Notes under the pieces: model-generated
Database searches by the model: none
What the model saw: the letters and a program-made list of their open reading frames with translations, nothing else
Told to the model about the DNA's origin: nothing
Translations under genes and position numbers: made by a program
Assembly: GCF_030815485.1 (NCBI RefSeq)
Contig: NZ_JAUSWV010000002.1
Span: forward strand, 5,580,001 to 5,644,000
Length of the DNA stretch: 64,000 bases
DNA from: Streptomyces rishiriensis
Lineage (GTDB): Bacteria; Actinomycetota; Actinomycetes; Streptomycetales; Streptomycetaceae
Direction of reading: 5' to 3'
Shown here: piece after piece, positions 58,300 to 64,000 of the stretch
Numbering within the stretch: the stretch's first letter is position 1
How the letters are laid out: every line of letters starts with the position of its first letter

Positions 58300-59022
58300 T
58301 CACAGCCCCAGCAGCCACCTGCCCCCGCCGAGCAGAGCGCACAGGCTCACCGCGTGGAACAGGAACAGCCACAGGCCGGCCGGCACGTGGGTCAGACGGG
58401 ACAGCTGGTCCGCGTCCGAGTCGCCCGCGCCTCCGCGCGAGCGCTTCGCCTGGAGCTCGAAGGCGGGCCGTACGCCGCCGAGCAGCAGGAACCACACCAC
58501 CGCGTACGCGAAGGCCGCCTGCACCTGCGGCCCCGCCAGCCAGGACACCAGCAGGAAGGCGCCGCCGGTGAGGACCACCGTGAGGGCCCCGTACGCGTTG
58601 CGGATCATCACCAGCATGACGAGCAGCAGCGCCGTCGCCGCCCACAGCAGCAGGGTGATGCGGCCGGCGCCGAGGAGAGCGGCTCCGCCCAGGCCGAGCA
58701 GCGGGGGAGCGGTGTAACCGGCCGCCGCGGTGAGGATCATGCCCAGGCCGTGCGGCTTGCCCCGGCTGAGGGTCAGGCCGCTGGTGTCGGAGTGCAACCG
58801 GATCCCGGTCAGCTGCCGGCCGGTCAGCAGCGCGACCAGGCCGTGACCGCCCTCGTGGGCGATCGTGATCGCGTTGCGCGATATCCGCCACAGGGTGTGC
58901 GGCACGACGACCGCGAGGGCGGCGACCGCGGTGGCCACCACCACCCACAGGTCGGGGTCGGTCTGGGTGCCGACGAGACGGTCCCACAGGTCGGGCAGCG
59001 CGATGGCGGCGGTGCTCTCCAT
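58300..59022 (-). CDS. M50-like membrane metallopeptidase
   Basis: This 240-residue integral membrane protein has about six hydrophobic segments. The zinc motif AHEGGHGL (His56, Glu57, His60) lies at the end of the second segment, as in M50 site-2-type proteases and the M50B-like family. A downstream second zinc ligand (LDG/NPDG motif) is not obvious, so activity is uncertain. The start ATG 59022 follows GGGAGCC at about 12 nt. It is divergent from the SRAP gene. Confidence 0.9.
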   Translation of the reverse strand: MESTAAIALPDLWDRLVGTQTDPDLWVVVATAVAALAVVVPHTLWRISRNAITIAHEGGHGLVALLTGRQLTGIRLHSDTSGLTLSRGKPHGLGMILTAAAGYTAPPLLGLGGAALLGAGRITLLLWAATALLLVMLVMIRNAYGALTVVLTGGAFLLVSWLAGPQVQAAFAYAVVWFLLLGGVRPAFELQAKRSRGGAGDSDADQLSRLTHVPAGLWLFLFHAVSLCALLGGGRWLLGL

Positions 59023-59100
59023 GGTTCGGGGTGGCTCCCTGTCCTCGTGATCGGTGGGGGTGGTGGCCGGGTGACGGGCGGGCCTGGCAGTGTGGCACGT

Positions 59101-59916
59101 ATGTGCGGACGGTATGCAGCGAGTCGCAGGCCCGAGGATCTCGCAGGAATCTTTGAAGTCGAGAAGTGGGAGCCCGAGGAGGTCCTGGAGCCCGACTACA
59201 ACGTGGCGCCGACCAAGGAGGTCTACGCCGTCCTCGACCGTCCGGTGAAAGACGCCGACGACAAGCGCCCGGTTCGGCAGCTGCGCAAGCTGAGGTGGGG
59301 ACTGGTCCCCTCCTGGGCGAAGACGCCCGAGGGCGGCGCGCGGATGATCAACGCGCGCGCCGAGACCGTCCACGAGAAGCCCTCCTACCGCGGTGCCTTC
59401 GCCGGCCGGCGCTGCGTCCTGCCCGCCGACGGCTACTACGAGTGGGTCACCGGCGCCCAGGAGCGGGACCTGGAGGTCGAGGGGAGGAGGAAGCGGCCGC
59501 GCAAGCAGCCCTACTTCGTGCTCCCGGCCGACGGCTCGGTCTTCGCCATGGCCGGGCTGTACGAGTTCTGGCGGGACCGGACCCTGCCCGACGACCATCC
59601 GCAGGCCTGGTGGGTGACCTGCTCGGTGATCACGACCGAGGCGGAGACCTCCCCGCTCGCCGTGGCCCCCGCCGACGGCCCGCACGCCCTCGCCGACATC
59701 CACCCCCGGATGCCGCTGATGCTCACCCCGGACCGCTGGGACGCCTGGCTCGACCCGGCGCGGACGGACGTCGAGGACCTGCGCTCCCTCCTCGAACCCC
59801 CGCCGGCCGGGCTGATGCGCGCGTATCCGGTGTCCACGACCGTCAGCAACGTACGCAACAACGGCGCGGAGCTGCTGAAGGAGCTGGAGGGGCCCGAGGA
59901 GGGCACACTCTTCTGA
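59101..59916 (+). CDS. SOS response-associated (SRAP/HMCES-type) abasic-site sensor
   Basis: This 271-residue protein covalently traps abasic sites in single-stranded DNA through its N-terminal Cys2 after removal of Met. The start MCGRYAAS is the family hallmark. NARAETVHEKPSYRGAF, CVLPADGYYEWV and HPRMPLMLTP carry the other active-site residues (Asn, Glu, His). The stop is followed by only 1 nt before the next gene's GTG. No ribosome binding site precedes ATG 59101; CAGTGT ending 7 nt upstream suggests a leaderless transcript, but the box is imperfect. Confidence 0.95.
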   Translation: MCGRYAASRRPEDLAGIFEVEKWEPEEVLEPDYNVAPTKEVYAVLDRPVKDADDKRPVRQLRKLRWGLVPSWAKTPEGGARMINARAETVHEKPSYRGAFAGRRCVLPADGYYEWVTGAQERDLEVEGRRKRPRKQPYFVLPADGSVFAMAGLYEFWRDRTLPDDHPQAWWVTCSVITTEAETSPLAVAPADGPHALADIHPRMPLMLTPDRWDAWLDPARTDVEDLRSLLEPPPAGLMRAYPVSTTVSNVRNNGAELLKELEGPEEGTLF

Positions 59917-59917
59917 C

Positions 59918-60565
59918 GTGAGCAGCGAAACAGTCGTGAGCACCGAGACGGTGGAGACCGAGGCGGGTACCGCCCGCATCACCTGGCACCACGCGGGCAA
60001 GCCGCGGCTCGTCCTCGCCGCCGGCCATGGCGCCGGGGGCGGCATCGAGGCCCGGGACCTCCGGGCGCTCGCGGCCGTGCTCCCCGGACGCGGGGTGAGC
60101 GTCGCTCTCGTGGAGCAGCCCTGGCGGGTGGCCGGCAAGAAGGTCGCGCCCGCGCCGAAGACCCTCGACGTCGGCTGGAGCGGGATCTGGCCGGCCGTCG
60201 TGGCGCCCGGGCTGCCGGTGATCGCGGGCGGACGGTCGGCGGGCGCGCGGGTGGCCTGCCGCACGGCCACCGAGCTCGGGGCGCACGCCGTGCTCGCGCT
60301 CGGCTTCCCGCTCCACCCGCCGGGCCGGCCGGAGAGGTCCCGCGTCGACGAGCTGCTCGGGGCGGGGGTGCCCACCCTCGTCGTCCAGGGCGGCAACGAC
60401 CCCTTCGGCAAGCCGGGCGAGTTCACCGGGGACGGGTACGAACTCGTGGAAGTGCCGTACGGCGATCACGGGTTCGCCGTGCCCAAGCGGTCCGGGATCA
60501 CTCAGGAGGAAGCGCTGGAGACCGTCACGGCGGCGGTGGTCGGGTGGGTCGCGGCGCTCGGGTGA
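59918..60565 (+). CDS. KANL3/Tex30-like alpha/beta hydrolase
   Basis: This 215-residue hydrolase-fold protein has an oxyanion loop LAAGHGAGGGIEARDL, a nucleophile elbow AGGRSAGARVA, an acid near VVQGGNDPFGKPGEF and a His in YGDHGFAV. The family is small and its substrate unknown. It follows the SRAP gene with almost no gap, so it is probably translated from the same message; the GTG at 59918 is the best-placed start, though the one at 59936 cannot be excluded. The sigRp2 promoter begins 7 nt after its stop. Confidence 0.86.
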   Translation: MSSETVVSTETVETEAGTARITWHHAGKPRLVLAAGHGAGGGIEARDLRALAAVLPGRGVSVALVEQPWRVAGKKVAPAPKTLDVGWSGIWPAVVAPGLPVIAGGRSAGARVACRTATELGAHAVLALGFPLHPPGRPERSRVDELLGAGVPTLVVQGGNDPFGKPGEFTGDGYELVEVPYGDHGFAVPKRSGITQEEALETVTAAVVGWVAALG

Positions 60566-60572
60566 TCGGCGG

Positions 60573-60598
60573 GGAATGTGCGGCGGCCGGGTGCTGTT
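60573..60598 (+). promoter_or_regulatory. sigRp2: SigR-dependent promoter of sigR
   Basis: GGGGAAT (GGAAT core 60573-60577) and GTT (60596-60598) are 18 nt apart, the consensus for SigR. It lies 61 nt upstream of the longer SigR start, in line with the known autoregulatory promoter that makes the unstable long isoform. Confidence 0.92.
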
Positions 60599-60658
60599 GA
60601 GGCAGACAGAAGTGCTGAACAACCGGCACCGACGTCATTGGGAGAGGAAGTCCGCCGC

Positions 60659-60823
60659 ATGGGTTCGACCCTTTGCCCGAGCCGCAGCAGCCGCACCGAT
60701 CTGGACTGGACGGTGCTGCACGCGGCCACGACCGCTCCTATTGGAGCGGCGGCAGGCGCGGGTAGTCGTCTATCCTCCGATTCGAGTGGGATCGGTTTCG
60801 GTCCTACCCGCGATCTTGAGGAG
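60659..60823 (+). other. N-terminal extension of the long SigR isoform (55 codons)
   Basis: An ATG at 60659 with GGGAGAGGAAG upstream opens 55 codons in frame with sigR, ending directly at its GTG. This length equals the extension described for the unstable S. coelicolor SigR-prime isoform that closes a negative feedback loop. It is encoded on messages from sigRp2. The first promoter, sigRp1, probably lies inside this region (TATCCT at 60771-60776 is a candidate -10), but I could not place its -35. Confidence 0.88.
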
Positions 60824-61519
60824 GTGGGTCCGGTCACCGGTACCGACGCAGGGACCGACAACGGCCAGGCGGAGCTGCCCGAGGGCCAGGGTGCGGGCCG
60901 GGAGACGGGCGCGGAATCCACCGCCGAGCGCAGTGCGCGCTTCGAGCGGGACGCGCTGGAGTTCCTCGACCAGATGTACTCGGCCGCGCTGCGCATGACG
61001 CGCAACCCGGCGGACGCCGAGGACCTGGTGCAGGAGACGTACGCGAAGGCGTACGCGTCCTTCCACCAGTTCCGTGAGGGCACCAACCTCAAGGCCTGGC
61101 TGTACCGGATCCTCACCAACACCTTCATCAACTCGTACCGCAAGAAGCAGCGTGAACCCCAGCGCAGCGCGGCCGAGGAGATCGAGGACTGGCAGCTGGC
61201 GCGTGCGGAGTCGCACATGTCCACCGGTCTGCGCTCCGCGGAGTCGCAGGCGCTGGACCACCTGCCCGACTCGGACGTGAAGGCGGCGCTCCAGGCCATC
61301 CCCGAAGAGTTCCGGATCGCCGTGTATCTCGCGGACGTAGAGGGCTTTGCGTACAAGGAGATCGCGGACATCATGGGGACACCCATCGGTACGGTGATGT
61401 CCCGGCTGCACCGGGGACGCCGTCAACTGCGCGGCATGCTCGAGGACTACGCCCGTGAGCGCGGACTGGTCCCGGCCGGTGCCGGAGAGTCGAACGAAGC
61501 GAAAGGTTCGGGCTCATGA
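60824..61519 (+). CDS. sigR: ECF RNA polymerase sigma factor SigR
   Basis: This sigma factor drives the thiol-oxidative stress response in Streptomyces. The 231-residue short form has an N-terminal disordered Gly/Thr/Glu-rich part, then region 2 ([27 protein letters not shown], with the -10-binding helix [19 protein letters not shown]) and region 4 ([47 protein letters not shown]). It recognises GGAAT-N18-GTT promoters. The GTG at 60824 is chosen from homology; the AGGAG is directly adjacent, so the exact initiation codon of the short form should be read with care. The stop overlaps rsrA (ATGA). It corresponds to SCO5216. Confidence 0.95.
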
Positions 61520-61818
61520 GCTGCGGAGATCCGCACGAGACGGACTGCGGTGAGGTCCTCGACCACCTGTACGAGTACCTCGACAGCGAGATGCCTCCGC
61601 TGGACCGGGACAAGTTCCAGCACCACTTCGAGGAGTGCTCCCCCTGCCTGGAGAAGTACGGGCTGGAGGAGGCCGTGAAGAAGCTGGTGAAGCGGTGCTG
61701 CGGGCGGGACGACGTGCCGACCGACCTGCGCGCCAAGGTCATGGGCCGGATCGACCTGATCCGCTCCGGCCAGGCCGTCCCCGAGCATGACGTGACGGCG
61801 ACGGTCCAGGAGAACTGA
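61516..61818 (+). CDS. rsrA: Zinc-binding redox anti-sigma factor RsrA
   Basis: RsrA binds and holds SigR in reducing conditions and lets it go when its cysteines oxidise. The 100-residue protein has the ZAS motif His37-x3-Cys41-x2-Cys44, with Cys3, Cys11, Cys61 and Cys62 as additional thiols, matching the residues described for S. coelicolor RsrA. The start overlaps the sigR stop, so the two are made in a set ratio. A short perfect hairpin lies about 52 nt after the stop. It corresponds to SCO5217. Confidence 0.97.
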
Positions 61819-61869
61819 ACCGGCCCGCACCTGCGTCAGCCGAGCGTTGCCGTCACTCGAATGTGCTAA

Positions 61870-61892
61870 TCCGCGGGTGATACGCCCGCGGA
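61870..61892 (+). terminator. Possible hairpin after rsrA
   Basis: 8-bp perfect stem (TCCGCGGG at 61870-61877 with its complement at 61885-61892) and a 7-nt loop. It is short for a terminator but stands between rsrA and the next promoter-like sequence (TAGGCT at 61910). Confidence 0.5.
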
Positions 61893-61950
61893 CCCACCCC
61901 CTGCCGTCCTAGGCTCCTGAGCCCGGACAGGTACGGCTGGGGGAGGCGTC

Positions 61951-63258
61951 ATGGAGGGAACCCCGGCGTGGGCGCGCGGTTACGCCGTCTGTGTCGCCCT
62001 CGGCGCCCTGCTCTGCACGCTCCCCTCGCTGCCCGGCGCGCGTACCCCCTGGTGGGCGGTCGCCCTGCTCGCGGCCCTGTACGCCGGCGGCGAGCGGATC
62101 GCCCGGCGCAGGTTCGGCGGCACCCTCCACCCCGTGCTGCTGGCCGGGGCGTTCCTGCTCGCGCCGGCCGCGGCCGCTCTCGTCCCGCTGCCCGGGGCGC
62201 TGTTCTCGCACGTCGAGCGGCGCCCCTTTCTGCTGCGCCGGGTCTGGCGGGCCGCCCACGCGTCCCTCGCCGTGGGGGCGGCCGCCCAGGTGCACGCCGC
62301 GCTCGGCGGGCGGGAGGCCGTGGCCGGTTCCGACGTGCCGTACGCGCTGCTGCCCGCGGGCGCGGCCGTGCTGGTGTTCTGCGCCGCGCTGGCCCTGCTG
62401 AACGGCGGGATGCTGGCGCTGGCCGAGGGGTTGCCGCTGTGGCGGGCCTGCCGGGGACTGTTCCTGCGCTCGCTGGCGCCGCTGGCCGTGCACGGGCTCG
62501 GCGGGCTGATGATGGCCGTGCTGTGGCTCAGCCCGTACGGGCCGGTGGCCGCCCTGCTCGTGCTGTTCCCGATGGCCGTGTCCTGGTGGGTGTTCGCGCA
62601 GTACCACCGGGAGCGCGCCGCCCACCAGGCGACCATCCGCGCCCTGGTGCAGGCCGTCGACATCAAGGACGGCTACACGCGCGGGCACAGCGAACGCGTC
62701 GGCCAGGCCTCGGTGCTGATCGGGCGCGAGCTGGGGATGGACGAGAGCCGGATCGACATGCTCCGCTTCGCCGGGATCCTGCACGACGTCGGCAAACTCG
62801 GCGTCCCCACCCGGCTGTTGCGCAAGGACGGGCCGCTGACACCGCAGGAGCGACGCGTGATCGAGCTGCACCCGGAGTACGGGCACGAGATCACCCGCGG
62901 GATCTCCTTCCTCGGCGAGGCCCGCTCGGCGATCCTCCACCACCACGAACGCATCGACGGCAAGGGCTACCCGTACGGGCTGGTGGGCAGCCAGATCCCG
63001 GAGCCGGCCCGGGTGGTCGCCGTCGCGGACGCCTTCGACGCCATGACGTCCACCAGGTGCTACAGCAGGGCCCGGCCGGTGCAGGCGGCTCTGGAGGAGC
63101 TGCGCAAGTGCGCGGGCGCCCAGTTCGACCCCCGGATGGTCGCGGCGCTGGCGCACGCCATCGCCCGGGACGGCTGGCATCCGGTGGTGACCGCCGAGGA
63201 GGACCGGCCGGCCGTGCCCGCGCAGGCCTTCGACGACCGGTCCGAGGTGCGACGATGA
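61951..63258 (+). CDS. Membrane-anchored HD-GYP-type phosphodiesterase
   Basis: This 435-residue protein has about seven hydrophobic segments in its N-terminal half (about 8-215) and a C-terminal HD-GYP domain. The metal-binding HDVGK lies at about 278-282, and HHHERIDGKGYP, the HD-GYP signature, at about 330-341. HD-GYP proteins hydrolyse cyclic di-GMP, which controls development in Streptomyces; that this one does so is inference. GRELGMDESRIDMLRFAGILHDV and ADAFDAMTSTRCY are further conserved blocks. The ATG at 61951 follows GGGAGGCG. The stop overlaps the start of the next gene. Confidence 0.92.
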   Translation: MEGTPAWARGYAVCVALGALLCTLPSLPGARTPWWAVALLAALYAGGERIARRRFGGTLHPVLLAGAFLLAPAAAALVPLPGALFSHVERRPFLLRRVWRAAHASLAVGAAAQVHAALGGREAVAGSDVPYALLPAGAAVLVFCAALALLNGGMLALAEGLPLWRACRGLFLRSLAPLAVHGLGGLMMAVLWLSPYGPVAALLVLFPMAVSWWVFAQYHRERAAHQATIRALVQAVDIKDGYTRGHSERVGQASVLIGRELGMDESRIDMLRFAGILHDVGKLGVPTRLLRKDGPLTPQERRVIELHPEYGHEITRGISFLGEARSAILHHHERIDGKGYPYGLVGSQIPEPARVVAVADAFDAMTSTRCYSRARPVQAALEELRKCAGAQFDPRMVAALAHAIARDGWHPVVTAEEDRPAVPAQAFDDRSEVRR

Positions 63259-64000
63259 CCGTCCGCCGCTCACACGTGGCCCTCCACTGCGCGGCCGTGC
63301 TCCTCGGCGCCGGCTCCCTCCTGGTCACGTTCCTGACGGGCATCGAGGACCGCCCCGTCGCGCTCGCCTTCGGCGTCCTCGTCGCCGTCGGGGAGCTGAC
63401 CCGGCCGCAGAGCGGGCCCCGGCTGCGGGAGGCCGCGCCGCTCGGCGCCGCCGGGTCGCTGTCGTACGCGCTGGTCGGCGGCCACGCCGGGCATCCCACA
63501 CACCACGGGGTCACCCAGGTCGTGGCGGTCGTGGCCGCCGTCTCGCTGCTCGGCAGCGTGCCGCAGCTGGCCCGCGGACAGGCCGTCCTCGACCATCTCG
63601 TCCGGCGGGTACTGGCCGTCGGGTTCGCCGCCGTCTGCTTCCAGCCCCTCCACAACCGGGGGGTGTTCGACGGCTGGAGCGGGCCCGCCTACGCGCTGCT
63701 GCTGCTCGCGCTGCTCGTGCTGACCGTCCTGTGCGACGCCGTGGTGGCCGCCGCGCTCGCCCACTCCCGTACCGGCTGGCCGTTCGCCCCGCTGCTGCGC
63801 GACGAGTTGCGGGCGGTGCCCGGGATCGGCTCGGCGGTCTGCGCGACGGGGGCGGTGATGGCGCTCGCGGTGGCCGTCGTCGGGCTGTGGGCGCTGCCGG
63901 TGTTCTCGGTGCCGCTGCTGCTCACCCAGCTGTCCCTGCGCCGGTACGCGGCGGTGCGGGCCACCTACCGGCAGACCATCGCCTCGCTGGCCCGCGCCAC
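63255..64000 (+). CDS. Membrane protein downstream of the HD-GYP gene, N-terminal part (cut by window end)
   Basis: The ATG overlaps the HD-GYP stop (ATGA), and the reading frame stays open to the end of the window (248 codons). The visible part is an integral membrane region with about seven or eight segments (for example VALHCAAVLLGAGSLLVTFL, YALLLLALLVLTVL and VMALAVAVVGLWALPVFSVP), followed by a cytoplasmic stretch RRYAAVRATYRQTIASLARA. That last stretch resembles the linker that precedes the HD domain in the preceding protein, so a second, related phosphohydrolase may follow. This is inference, as its C-terminus is not in the window. Confidence 0.75.
   Translation, partial: MTVRRSHVALHCAAVLLGAGSLLVTFLTGIEDRPVALAFGVLVAVGELTRPQSGPRLREAAPLGAAGSLSYALVGGHAGHPTHHGVTQVVAVVAAVSLLGSVPQLARGQAVLDHLVRRVLAVGFAAVCFQPLHNRGVFDGWSGPAYALLLLALLVLTVLCDAVVAAALAHSRTGWPFAPLLRDELRAVPGIGSAVCATGAVMALAVAVVGLWALPVFSVPLLLTQLSLRRYAAVRATYRQTIASLARA

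Noticed and set aside
60741..60776. TTGGAG and TATCCT as sigRp1
   Set aside because: The two boxes are 24 nt apart, too far for a vegetative promoter. TATCCT alone may still be the -10, but the pair is not a credible promoter.
1..64000. A secondary-metabolite or resistance-island reading of the window
   Set aside because: No PKS, NRPS, terpene or lantibiotic core enzyme and no efflux cassette beyond sugE is present; the ThiF-like protein has no partner enzyme. Gene content is conserved core.

Overview
The window is a gene-dense, roughly 70% GC stretch of an actinomycete chromosome, almost certainly Streptomyces. It has whole-genus markers: sigR-rsrA, wblC with its attenuated leader, adnAB, moeZ, DUF3152 and UPF0182 proteins, mycoredoxin, GTG/TTG starts, and many genes whose -10 box sits 6-7 nt before the start codon with no ribosome binding site. 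From memory, gene order matches the S. coelicolor core around SCO5166-SCO5219. The block adnA-adnB-nudC-mycoredoxin-uvrD2-wblC-ABC1 kinase-zincin-YlbL-UPF0182 also mirrors the M. tuberculosis Rv3202c-Rv3193c neighbourhood. I see no prophage, insertion sequence, CRISPR array or classical antibiotic cluster.

Layout. 1-6.2 kb: start of a DEAD-box RNA helicase (cut by the window edge), a MiaE-like ferritin-fold protein, DUF3107, a TetR regulator, an alpha/beta hydrolase and a DUF3152 protein with a metzincin zinc motif. 6.4-11.5 kb: a tightly overlapping operon (PelF-type glycosyltransferase, membrane protein, 51-codon ORF, epimerase, Spherulin-4-type hydrolase) that looks like a reduced Pel-like exopolysaccharide locus. 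11.4-19.4 kb: moeZ behind a SigR-type promoter, two tandem lipoprotein tripeptidyl-aminopeptidases, a large flippase-like membrane protein with a kinase-like insert, and an alkyltransferase-like DNA repair protein. 19.6-33.7 kb: DNA repair and stress block (AdnA, AdnB, M20 peptidase, NudC, mycoredoxin, UvrD2, WblC). 33.7-46.7 kb: ABC1 kinase, ThiF-like protein, YgjP-type peptidase, a TerD-AIM24 three-gene array, Nudix, zincin, SDR, MoaE, YlbL protease. 46.8-53.6 kb: UPF0182 protein, two identical initiator tRNA genes flanking a Sel1-repeat protein, a Fur-family repressor and a CBS protein. 53.8-64 kb: hisN, a frameshifted TetR gene facing sugE, rsgA-aroA, a membrane M50-like peptidase, SRAP, a small hydrolase, sigR-rsrA, and a tandem of HD-GYP plus membrane protein that runs off the end.

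How it fits together. Three perfect GGAAT-N18-GTT promoters (sigR, moeZ, mycoredoxin) put thiol-oxidative stress control, sulfur-carrier activation and mycothiol-linked disulfide repair under one ECF sigma factor. wblC has an AT-rich element abutting its -35, a translated upstream ORF and an intrinsic terminator before the coding sequence, the layout expected for antibiotic-sensing attenuation. Perfect long hairpins separate the convergent gene pairs.

The observations most worth following are the Pel-like operon, the wblC leader architecture, the SigR promoter trio, the G6-tract frameshift in the TetR gene, the HEXXHXXGXXH motif in DUF3152, and the 33-bp tandem array that grew from the stop codon of a Nudix gene. 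Gene numbers from S. coelicolor quoted here are from memory.
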